From Verrucomicrobiaceae bacterium (GTDB lineage Bacteria > Verrucomicrobiota > Verrucomicrobiia > Verrucomicrobiales > Verrucomicrobiaceae), in the NCBI GenBank assembly GCA_029865835.1, contig JARXAL010000221.1, positions 1 through 60,027 of the forward strand: a stretch of 60,027 nt of DNA, in the 5' to 3' direction. A program made the position numbers and the translations under genes. Numbering within the stretch: the stretch's first letter is position 1; each line of letters opens with the position of its first letter. Below are positions 31,701 to 39,908 of the stretch, one piece after another. The notes below the pieces were generated by a model. The model saw only the letters and a program-made list of their open reading frames with translations. It made no database searches and was not told where the DNA came from.

Positions 31701-32019
31701 TTACATCGATGCCAACCGCGCCCTTGTGGTCGGTGGACGTGACTCGAATCCAGGCAGCCTTTGGGACGGCGGCATCGCTCAAGTCATTCTCTCGAATGGC
31801 GAGCGGAAACCGGAGTGGAAGCCCATGCAAAGTGCCGTCGCCAACTGCGTGATGAATCTCATCGGGCAGGATGTTCCTGTGAAATCCAATGACGTCTTCA
31901 CCTGGCAGGCAAGCGCCCCGATCGCGAAGCCCTCCACTCGCCCTGATCCCGCCCGCGAAGCGCTAACGGATTTCTGTCACGCTCTGTTGAACTCCAACGA
32001 GTTCTTTTACCTGCACTGA
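28735..32019 (+). CDS. PSD1 (DUF1549/DUF1553) protein with C-terminal LamG-like segment
   Basis: [56 protein letters not shown]; LamG-like insertion between DUF1553 parts. Confidence 0.92.
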   Translation: [1094 protein letters not shown]

Positions 32020-32039
32020 GGCAGGGCCGTGATCGGCGA

Positions 32040-32267
32040 TTACCGAAGGGTGCGGCGGCGGAGCATCAGGAGGAAGCCGTAGGCACCCAAGACGAGAGCG
32101 CCGCCCGTGGCCTGCTGGGCAGTTGGGGCCATCGAACCGGCGGGAGTGACCATGACGCGATTCATGGCGGTGAACCGATCGGCCGATTGAGACTCACCCC
32201 CTGCAAAAAGGAGAGCAACGAGAAGAGAAAGGGCGGCGATTCGAAGGGTTCCAAGGAGGGATTTCAT
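32040..32267 (-). CDS. Small secreted protein with C-terminal TM-plus-Arg (sorting-signal-like) tail
   Basis: Signal peptide MKSLLGTLRIAALSLLVALLFAGG and tail APTAQQATGGALVLGAYGFLLMLRRRTLR. Confidence 0.55.
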   Translation of the reverse strand: MKSLLGTLRIAALSLLVALLFAGGESQSADRFTAMNRVMVTPAGSMAPTAQQATGGALVLGAYGFLLMLRRRTLR

Positions 32268-32401
32268 TTGGCGAACAGCAGGTTGAAGGTTTTGCGTCTC
32301 AATTCTGGGGCACAGTATCAGTTTTCATAATTTCTGTCAACACGGTTCTGTAATTTTAATAACGAGTGTGTTTTCCATTTAATGTTTGGACTTCCTGATG
32401 G

Positions 32402-32415
32402 TTCAGGACCCTGAA
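32402..32415. promoter_or_regulatory. Near-perfect palindrome upstream of Hsp70 gene
   Basis: TTCAGG-AC-CCTGAA. Confidence 0.3.
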
Positions 32416-32520
32416 ATGCGATCTCTGGGCATGCTCGGTCGGTGCTTGACGCGGGGCATCGGCCACGGCATCGGACCACTCCGCACCTGAGGGTGCGTGC
32501 GCCGCGTTTCTTTATTCTTC

Positions 32521-34314
32521 ATGTCTGGCTTCATCCTCGGAATCGATCTCGGCACCACGAACTCCTTGGTGGGTGTGGTTGACAGCGGCTTCCCGATCCT
32601 GCTGGCGGACGCCGCTGGGGAGCGGCTGACGCCATCAGCCGTGCATGTGGCGGCGGATGGCACCCTGACGGTGGGCGCGGCGGCCCTCAGGCGCCGTGTG
32701 CTCGAACCTTCGCGGACGATTACCTCGGTCAAACGGTTGATTGGACATCGGGCAGGAGAGGCAGGGTGGGAGCCGCCTTATGATTTGAAGGCCTTGGGGC
32801 TGACACCCGTGGAGGTTTCGGCAGCGATTTTGGGCCATTTGAAGTCGGTGGCAGAAAGCGCTCTGGAGCAGGAAGTGACGCGGGCGGTGATCACGGTTCC
32901 GGCGTTCTTTAACGATGCCCAGCGGGCGGCGACCCGAGAGGCGGGAGAACGGGCCGGGCTAACGGTGGAACGCATTTTGAGCGAGCCGACAGCGGCAGCG
33001 TTGGCTTATGGTTTGGACAAGCTGGAGGGGCGGCGGCGCATTGCAGTCTATGATTTGGGAGGCGGGACGTTTGATGTGTCCGTGCTGGAACTTCGAGAAG
33101 GGGTTTTTGAGGTGCTGGCAACGGCGGGTGACACCCGGTTGGGCGGCGATGATTTGGACCGGTCCCTGGCGGTGGCCATTTGGAAAAAAGCCGCTCCCGA
33201 GGGTTCTCCGGATTGGGAAAACCTGGAAATGGGCAAGCGGGTCCGTTTGATCGAAGCGGCTGAAGGGGTGAAAAAGACGCTTTCAACTCAGGCCGTCGCA
33301 CCGGTGGAATTGCCGTTTTTTCTGGAGGCTTGGAGTCTGGCGGTGGAAGTGACCCGTGCGGAACTGGATGCCCTGGCGCGGCCATGGGTGGAGGCAACTC
33401 GAAAACACTGCCTGCGGGCACTGAGCGATGCGGGTCTGAAGCCTGCGGAGTTGGACGAGGTGGTGCTGGTGGGTGGCAGCACGCGGATGCCGCTGGTGCG
33501 CGAACGCGTGGCAGAATGGTTTGGCCGGGAACCGTGCACCACACAGCATCCCGACGAGGCGATTGCCTTGGGGGCGGTGATTCAAGGCGGCGTGCTTTCA
33601 GGCTCGCTCAGGCAAGTGCTGCTGCTGGATGTCACCCCGTTGTCGCTCGGCATCGAGACCTTCGGCGGGCTGATGAATGTCATCATACCGCGCAACTCGA
33701 CGCTGCCCTGCAAGGCGGGTGAGCTTTTTACCAACGCGGTTTCCGGGCAGGCGAGCATGCTCATTCGGGTGCTGCAAGGGGAGCGGGAACTGGCGAAAGA
33801 CAATTGGGAGCTGGGTCGGGTGGAGGTGCCTTTTACGCCGGGCCCGAAAGGCAGTGCCCGGGTGGGCGTGCAGTTTGCACTCAATGTGGACGGTCTCCTG
33901 GAGGTGCTGACTCGCGATACGGTGACAGGTGTCGATACTGTGCTGGCGATTCAGCGGACAGCCGTCGATGTGAATGATGAGGCGGTGGAAAAAATGATCG
34001 CCGAGTCGGTGGAGTTTGCACTGGAGGACATGAGTGAGCGGCAATGGACGGAGGCCGCGCTCAAGGGTCGCGAATTGATCGAGGCGGTGAAGGCCGCGCT
34101 GGATCAATTGGGTGAAGCCATTTCCACAGAGGAGTCCGCTGCACTGAGCGCCTTGGCAGAGGCAGTGGAACGTGAGCTTCAAGCAACGACGCATCAGGTG
34201 GCGGCATTGAAGGCAGCCAATCAGGCTTTGGACGATGCCACTCAGGAACTCGCGGTGCGACTCATCGAACAAGCGATGGAGGCGTCTTTGGCGCGGCGCG
34301 GCCTGGCGGACTAA
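32521..34314 (+). CDS. Hsp70 family chaperone (DnaK/HscA-like, non-canonical)
   Basis: [80 protein letters not shown]. Confidence 0.93.
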   Translation: MSGFILGIDLGTTNSLVGVVDSGFPILLADAAGERLTPSAVHVAADGTLTVGAAALRRRVLEPSRTITSVKRLIGHRAGEAGWEPPYDLKALGLTPVEVSAAILGHLKSVAESALEQEVTRAVITVPAFFNDAQRAATREAGERAGLTVERILSEPTAAALAYGLDKLEGRRRIAVYDLGGGTFDVSVLELREGVFEVLATAGDTRLGGDDLDRSLAVAIWKKAAPEGSPDWENLEMGKRVRLIEAAEGVKKTLSTQAVAPVELPFFLEAWSLAVEVTRAELDALARPWVEATRKHCLRALSDAGLKPAELDEVVLVGGSTRMPLVRERVAEWFGREPCTTQHPDEAIALGAVIQGGVLSGSLRQVLLLDVTPLSLGIETFGGLMNVIIPRNSTLPCKAGELFTNAVSGQASMLIRVLQGERELAKDNWELGRVEVPFTPGPKGSARVGVQFALNVDGLLEVLTRDTVTGVDTVLAIQRTAVDVNDEAVEKMIAESVEFALEDMSERQWTEAALKGRELIEAVKAALDQLGEAISTEESAALSALAEAVERELQATTHQVAALKAANQALDDATQELAVRLIEQAMEASLARRGLAD

Positions 34315-34919
34315 TTGCCAGCGTGCCGATTGGCGATCTGGGCGAAGGCGCGTGTCAGGGCTTCGTTCAGTTCGTCCAGGGTGGCTTTTTCAAGCGCGGG
34401 ATCGATTTCGTTGAGGGAACCAGACTGGGTGACGGGCTTGATCTCAACGGCGGTGGCGGTGGTGACTTCGGCAGGCATGACCACTTCGGCCTGGACGGGC
34501 TGCCAATGGCTTGTCGGTTCGCTCTCAAAGATGACCTCAGCGTTCACAAAGGGGACTTCCTCAATGACGCTTTCGGGAATGGTGGCGGACGGGGGTGTCG
34601 CGCGGGGAACAGCGTTGAGGGGCGCGAAGAGGCTTTCCAAAGTGAGTTCACCCATAGGCTTCACAGCAGGTTGAAGGGGGGTGGGTGCAGGGGTTGGCCC
34701 TGGAGTCGGGGCACTTTGCGCAGCCCACTGGCTGGTTTCCAGCGCCGCTTCATGCAGAGCGCTGCGGACTTCCTGCAACTGCAGCATTTGGTGCTCGAGA
34801 TTGCGAATCAACAGATCCCGTGTCTGCAGCAGATTGTCGGTAGCCGCGTCCAGACGCATGGAGATGGATTCCAGTCGGGTTTGAACGGACTCGGCGAGGG
34901 GAAGGGTGGAGGAAGACAT
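34311..34919 (-). CDS. Hypothetical protein (coiled-coil N-terminus)
   Basis: [37 protein letters not shown]; no recognised family. Confidence 0.6.
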   Translation of the reverse strand: MSSSTLPLAESVQTRLESISMRLDAATDNLLQTRDLLIRNLEHQMLQLQEVRSALHEAALETSQWAAQSAPTPGPTPAPTPLQPAVKPMGELTLESLFAPLNAVPRATPPSATIPESVIEEVPFVNAEVIFESEPTSHWQPVQAEVVMPAEVTTATAVEIKPVTQSGSLNEIDPALEKATLDELNEALTRAFAQIANRHAGN

Positions 34920-35066
34920 GGCGGAATACCCATGAATATATTATGGCGTTTATAGAAAATCAATAAAAATGTACTTTTCGACTCTTCTAAGGGTGTTAAT
35001 AGACTGTGTCGAAGCTGTCAAAAAGGCGGTTGCGCCCTGCGCTGAAACGCTCTTATCGTCAAGTTC

Positions 35067-35570
35067 ATGAAGTCCTTTGTTAAAAGTCTACTGTCCGCCC
35101 GTGCCGAATTAGTCGCGGAATTCGCCAAAGTCGCCGCCCAACTCGAACAGCGGCTCGGTCACCTGGATGCGTTGCTGCAAGAGAATGATGTTGATACCGC
35201 CAGCCTTCCAAGCGTGGCCAATCCGGGCAAAGCTGCCGGCAAGAAGCGCGGTCGCAAGCCGGGATCGGTCTCCGCAAAGGTGGCGGAGAAAGCCCCTAAG
35301 GCGAAAAGGGGACGCAAAGTGCGCGGCAAGCCAGGCTTCAATGTGACGGGTGCTGTGCGGGAAGTCGTCGCGGGGATCAAAACGCCTTTTAACATCGCCA
35401 CGCTGCGTGATGAATTTGAACAACGCCATCCCGGTGTGCTGGCCACGCTGAATCGCGTGACGCTCAGCTTGGCCATGCAAAGCCTGGGTCGCAAAGGCGA
35501 GGTGACGACCAAGAAAGACCCGAATGGAAAAGGCAACCTGTTCGCCAAGACGAGCAAGCTGAAGATCTGA
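35067..35570 (+). CDS. Basic AT-hook-like DNA-binding hypothetical protein
   Basis: Two RGRK cores (KKRGRKPGS, KRGRKVRGKPG) between a coiled-coil N-terminus and a winged-helix-like C-terminus. Confidence 0.6.
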   Translation: MKSFVKSLLSARAELVAEFAKVAAQLEQRLGHLDALLQENDVDTASLPSVANPGKAAGKKRGRKPGSVSAKVAEKAPKAKRGRKVRGKPGFNVTGAVREVVAGIKTPFNIATLRDEFEQRHPGVLATLNRVTLSLAMQSLGRKGEVTTKKDPNGKGNLFAKTSKLKI

Positions 35571-35598
35571 TCGACATCGAAGACACCAAGCATTCATC

Positions 35599-35632
35599 AG
35601 GCCGGGCCGTCTCGCGACGCCCGGCCTTTTTT
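35599..35632 (+). terminator. Rho-independent terminator
   Basis: AGGCCGGGC-N11-GCCCGGCCT then TTTTT (9-bp perfect stem) just after 35570 stop. Confidence 0.9.
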
Positions 35633-35637
35633 GGAGT

Positions 35638-35988
35638 TCAATCCCGGTCTGGGAAGGTGAAGTCGCGCTGCTTTTCAGGGCGCAGTTTGGATCGCCCGCC
35701 AGCACGGCGGCGGAAGGGTTCGAAGACGAGGTCGGAGCCGTCGACTTTCATTTGGTAAACCATTTGAAGGAGTTTGCCGAGACGGCCTTTGGGCCAACCG
35801 GCTTTGTTGCCGAACCAGGCGAGGTATTCGGCGGGCAGATCGTAGATGGGAAGACCCTCAGGGGGAAAATGGGTGGGGCCGAACTTGCCAAAAGGCATGT
35901 GGGTTCGGCCGATGGCGTCGAGGTCGGCGCGCATGGCTTCCTGCAACGTCGGCTCACGGCCTGCGGGTTGCGGAAGTTGATCGGGCAT
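35638..35988 (-). CDS. DUF3820-like protein
   Basis: MPFGKFGPTHFPPEGLPIYDLPAEYLAWFG (DUF3820 signature). Confidence 0.8.
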   Translation of the reverse strand: MPDQLPQPAGREPTLQEAMRADLDAIGRTHMPFGKFGPTHFPPEGLPIYDLPAEYLAWFGNKAGWPKGRLGKLLQMVYQMKVDGSDLVFEPFRRRAGGRSKLRPEKQRDFTFPDRD

Positions 35989-36068
35989 GGGGGAAACACT
36001 AGCGGCAGAGTAGGCGCACTTCCAGCGCGGATCATTGACCGGAGGGTCACGCTCGCTATGGTCCAGCC

Positions 36069-37412
36069 ATGCCGATAAGCGTGCCGGATTTGTTCTCTGT
36101 GACGGCGGCTGTGTGTTTCGGGGTGGTGCTGCCGTGGGCGCAGCGGGTGGATGCCGGGTCGCCTGCATTGCTTCGAACCCTGGCCCTGTGGGGATTGCCT
36201 TTTCTGGTGTTGGCGGCGAGTTGGGAGCGGGGACCGATGGCGGCAGTGCTGGCGATGCCGGCGATGGTGTATGCGCTTTGGCTGTTCGCTTATGGTGCGG
36301 GGCGTTTTCTTGCGAATGCCGGGGAGTCGCCGGCGGTGAGTTGGCTGGAGGCGCTGTCTTCGAGTGGTCCGCTGGTGGCGGCGACGGCTTGGGTGTGGTC
36401 GCGCTACAACAGTCAGTTCGCGGGGTTTCCTGAGCCTTTGGCGACTCTGACGGTGGTGCATTTTTCAATCACGTTCGGAGTGCTGCCAGCGGCGCTGGTG
36501 GCTTGGACGCGGGCGATGCCTGATCGTCCCGGTCGGGGTGTGCAACATGCGGCGCTTTGGATTTACACGCTTTCCGCGCCGCTAACGGCGCTATGCTTTG
36601 CGCTGCGGACGGAGGTGATGCGGCCAGGGGCGGTGGAGGCGGTTTGTGCGGTGGCGTTTGCTACCGGGTTCAGTGTTTGGTGGGCAGGGATCGGGTCGAA
36701 TCGGGCGCGAGGGGCAGGTTTGCCGTTGGTCGTGGGGTTCGGGTTGGGAGCGGGTTATACGGTAACTCAGCATATGGGTTGGCCGTATTTGAGCATCCCT
36801 CAAATGTTTGGGATTCATGGGGCGCTGAACTTGATCGGGTCGGTTGCGCTGACGGCGTGGGCTCCAGTGCGCGCTGTGGTGCCGGGTGCTCCGGCTCCTG
36901 AGGCGCGGTTCCCAGTCGTCATGGGAGAAGCGGAATCCGCGCTGTTTGTGGACAAGCATCGGCGGGATTTAGGACCGTGGTCTGAAGCGGCGTTTGGACG
37001 CATGAAGGAGGCGCTGCTGGGGTATCGATTTTATCCGGCAACAACGATGGTGCGGAGGACGCAATTTGAGGAGGAAGGCAGGGCTGTGCGGGTGGGGGAT
37101 CGGATTGGCATGGGACTTTTGCTGCCCAACTTGCCAGGATTGCCGGCGGTTTGTTTGCCGGCGGTCGTGGAGGTGCATGAGGTGTTCGATGGCACGGAAG
37201 CGGTCCGGTTAGGCTATCGCACGACGACCTTTCATTACGGCCGTGGCCAATGGCTGGCGGAGGTGAGTCGACAGGAAGATCGGTTGGTGTTGGAGGTGCG
37301 CGCCCATGTGCGCCCAAGCCGCTGGTTTGTCTGGCTGGGCCTGCCGGTGTATCGGCGGTTTCAGCTGGGCGCTTTCCGCGCGGGGTGCGCGAATTTGCAG
37401 GCGTTGATTTGA
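36069..37412 (+). CDS. YndJ-like membrane protein with C-terminal DUF1990-like domain
   Basis: Multiple TM helices, then FYPATTMVRRTQFEEEGRAVRVGDRIGMGLLLP and GYRTTTFHYGRGQWLAEV. Confidence 0.72.
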   Translation: MPISVPDLFSVTAAVCFGVVLPWAQRVDAGSPALLRTLALWGLPFLVLAASWERGPMAAVLAMPAMVYALWLFAYGAGRFLANAGESPAVSWLEALSSSGPLVAATAWVWSRYNSQFAGFPEPLATLTVVHFSITFGVLPAALVAWTRAMPDRPGRGVQHAALWIYTLSAPLTALCFALRTEVMRPGAVEAVCAVAFATGFSVWWAGIGSNRARGAGLPLVVGFGLGAGYTVTQHMGWPYLSIPQMFGIHGALNLIGSVALTAWAPVRAVVPGAPAPEARFPVVMGEAESALFVDKHRRDLGPWSEAAFGRMKEALLGYRFYPATTMVRRTQFEEEGRAVRVGDRIGMGLLLPNLPGLPAVCLPAVVEVHEVFDGTEAVRLGYRTTTFHYGRGQWLAEVSRQEDRLVLEVRAHVRPSRWFVWLGLPVYRRFQLGAFRAGCANLQALI

Positions 37413-37421
37413 GCCCGTGGG

Positions 37422-38708
37422 CTATTTCATCAACGCCTCGATCTCTTCGGCTTCGATGGGGATGTCGGCCATGAGGTCGGTGTTGCTGGTTTCGCCGATG
37501 AGGATGTCGTTTTCGAGGCGGATGCCGAGGCCTTCTTCGCGGATGTAAATGCCAGGTTCGACGGTGAACACCATGCCTGCTTGGACGGGCTGCCAGGCGG
37601 GTGGAACGTCATGGACGTCGATGCCGAGATGGTGGGAGGTGCCGTGCATGAAGTACTTTTTGTACAGCGGCTTTTCGGGGTCCTGATCGGCGACGGCTTT
37701 GGGGTCGATGAGGCTGAGACGGATCAATTCGTCATTCATGAGTTCGCCGACTTTTTCCTGATATTCGCGGATGATGACGCCGGGTTTGAGCATGTCGCAA
37801 CAGGAACGGAAAACGCGCAGGACGGCGTTGTAAACATCGCGCTGACGGTCGGTATAGCGACCGTTGACAGGAATGCTGCGGGTGAGGTCGGCGTTGTAGT
37901 TGGCGTATTTGGCGGCGATGTCGAGGAGAAGCACTTGGCCGTCTTCGCAGCGGCAGTGGTTCGTGACGTAGTGCAGCACGCAGGCGTTCGCGCCACTGGC
38001 AATAATGGGGGTGTAAGCGAAGCCGCCGGAGCGCTTGCGGATGAATTCGTGGGCGAGCTCAGCTTCGACTTCAAACTCGTGAACACCAGGACGGACGAAT
38101 TTTAACAAACGCATGAAGCCGTCCCGCGTGATGCGACAGGCTTCTTGGAGGAGCGAGATTTCGTGGGGGCTCTTGATGCCGCGCAGGGGATAGAGAACGG
38201 GCGAAAGGCGCTCATAACGGTGCAGAGGATACTCATGCTGGCAGCGGCGGGCGAAGCGGAGTTCACGTGTTTCGACTGCGATGCTGGCGCGGGGGTGTTC
38301 GTTGCCATTGAGGAAAACGACGGAGGCTTGGCACATCAGCTGGCGGAAGAGGATCTCGAACTCGGAGGTCCAGACGATTTTTTGAATGCCAGAGCGTTCA
38401 CGCGCTTGGGCTTGGGTGAGTTTGTCGCCCTCCCAGATGGCGATGAGTTCGGAGGTCTCACGAACACAAAGGATTTCCCGTTGTTTGGGATCGGGAGCAT
38501 CAGGGAATAGGATGAGAACGGTTTCTTCCTGATCGATGCCACTCAGGTAGTAAAGGTCGCTGTTCTGAGCAAAGCCAAGCGTGCCGTCGGCATTGGTGGG
38601 CATGATGTCATTGGCATGCAAAATGACGAGTGCACCGGGCGGCAGGGCGGCGGCGAGGCGGCGGCGGTTTTCTATGAAGAGTTCAGCGGGAGCAGGTTGG
38701 TAGCGCAC
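37422..38708 (-). CDS. pepP: Xaa-Pro aminopeptidase (aminopeptidase P)
   Basis: LFIENRRRLAAALPPGALVILHAND, NSDLYYLSGIDQEETVL, MHGTSHHLGIDVHD, VEPGIYI; GTG start at 38708 proposed because upstream codons fall in a repeat. Confidence 0.88.
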   Translation of the reverse strand: MRYQPAPAELFIENRRRLAAALPPGALVILHANDIMPTNADGTLGFAQNSDLYYLSGIDQEETVLILFPDAPDPKQREILCVRETSELIAIWEGDKLTQAQARERSGIQKIVWTSEFEILFRQLMCQASVVFLNGNEHPRASIAVETRELRFARRCQHEYPLHRYERLSPVLYPLRGIKSPHEISLLQEACRITRDGFMRLLKFVRPGVHEFEVEAELAHEFIRKRSGGFAYTPIIASGANACVLHYVTNHCRCEDGQVLLLDIAAKYANYNADLTRSIPVNGRYTDRQRDVYNAVLRVFRSCCDMLKPGVIIREYQEKVGELMNDELIRLSLIDPKAVADQDPEKPLYKKYFMHGTSHHLGIDVHDVPPAWQPVQAGMVFTVEPGIYIREEGLGIRLENDILIGETSNTDLMADIPIEAEEIEALMK

Positions 38709-38730
38709 AGGGAGCAGTCGGTAAGTTTCG

Positions 38731-38766
38731 ACAGGATTAACAGGATTGCGCCAGATGAACAGGATT
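38731..38766. repeat. Three direct ACAGGATT repeats (intergenic-repeat-like element)
   Basis: ACAGGATT at 38731, 38740 and 38759. Confidence 0.8.
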
Positions 38767-38807
38767 TTGATGGGCAAATTTCGAGGCCGCCCGATGAATC
38801 CGTCAGG

Positions 38808-39908
38808 CTACTTAGCCGGTCTTTTGGCAGCAGCGGGATGGCGGTCGGCTTCGAGCCATTTCTCGAGCGCATCGCGAAAACGCTCCATGGGTAGGGCAAA
38901 GGTGGTGATGCGATCGGCGCGGGCGATGTTCACGGCGATGGCGCGTCCTTGCAGATCGAAAACGGGGCCGCCCATGTCATGCGGGAAAAGGGGCAGATCG
39001 TGCTGGAGAATTTCGGGGAAATCGTCGGTGCGGATGGAGATGCCGCCGTTGGCATAGTCGTCGCCTTCCCAGTTGGCGACGATTCGGGAGCGACTGGCGA
39101 GACGCACGCGTTTGCGGATTTCCTTGCCTTGACGTTTGATTTTGATTTCGACCTCGTCACCGATTTGGTGCTTCTGGATGATGACATTGACCTCGGGAAT
39201 GGAGGAGGCGCGTAGACCGTCGACAGTGACCAGGAGGTCCTCTTCCTTGAGGCCAGCGAGAGCGGCGGGGCTTTCTTCGGCGATGCCATTGATTTGCAGG
39301 CCGCCGTCGGTGGGTTTGCCTGAGATCCCAAGAGCGGCTCCGAGCCCCGGGATGGGACGGCGGGAAGCACTTAGCACACCGAGGCGCAGGTCGAAAATAG
39401 GGACGCCTTCAACGCCTTCTTCTAAAGCGGTCAAAGCGGGGGAAACCAGCCAGTGTCCCAAGCCAGCCGACACGGACGGAGCCCAAGTCACTGGGATGAC
39501 TGAGATCGGTCGGTTGTCGGGGGAAAGAGCCTGGCCGAGAACGAGGTCGAGTTTCACGTCGCGGCGGACTTCGCGCACGGCCCACGTGTCATCACTAGGA
39601 CGGGGGCGAAGACGGCAATCGTTCAGATGCAGGATTTCGGAGGCTTTGGAGATGAAATAGCCTTCCTGGCCGACAAAAGTGACCCCTACCAAAGCGCGGC
39701 CTTTGGCGTCCTCCAACCAACCGCTGGACGGCAGCACTTGGCGGGAGAGAGTCTGCAAGGCGCGGCGAACTTCGGGTCCATTGACCAATGGCAGGGGGAG
39801 GAGCGAATCGGGTAGTTTTTCGAGACGACTTTCTGCCGCTGCCGTGGAAAGAAGCCCCAGCAGCAACCCTGACGCTGCAAAAAAGATTCTGGTGAAGCGT
39901 CGGGTCAT
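38808..39908 (-). CDS. HtrA-like PDZ protein, predicted pseudoprotease
   Basis: PDZ segment INGIAEESPAALAGLKEEDLLVTVDG; trypsin-like fold but catalytic His and Ser positions replaced (FISKASEI; PHDMGGPVFDLQG). Confidence 0.7.
   Translation of the reverse strand: MTRRFTRIFFAASGLLLGLLSTAAAESRLEKLPDSLLPLPLVNGPEVRRALQTLSRQVLPSSGWLEDAKGRALVGVTFVGQEGYFISKASEILHLNDCRLRPRPSDDTWAVREVRRDVKLDLVLGQALSPDNRPISVIPVTWAPSVSAGLGHWLVSPALTALEEGVEGVPIFDLRLGVLSASRRPIPGLGAALGISGKPTDGGLQINGIAEESPAALAGLKEEDLLVTVDGLRASSIPEVNVIIQKHQIGDEVEIKIKRQGKEIRKRVRLASRSRIVANWEGDDYANGGISIRTDDFPEILQHDLPLFPHDMGGPVFDLQGRAIAVNIARADRITTFALPMERFRDALEKWLEADRHPAAAKRPAK

Noticed and set aside
34977-35013. TTCGAC-N25-GTCGAA inverted repeat in the AT-rich divergent promoter
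   Set aside because: Only 6-bp arms with a long spacer; expected by chance at this length.
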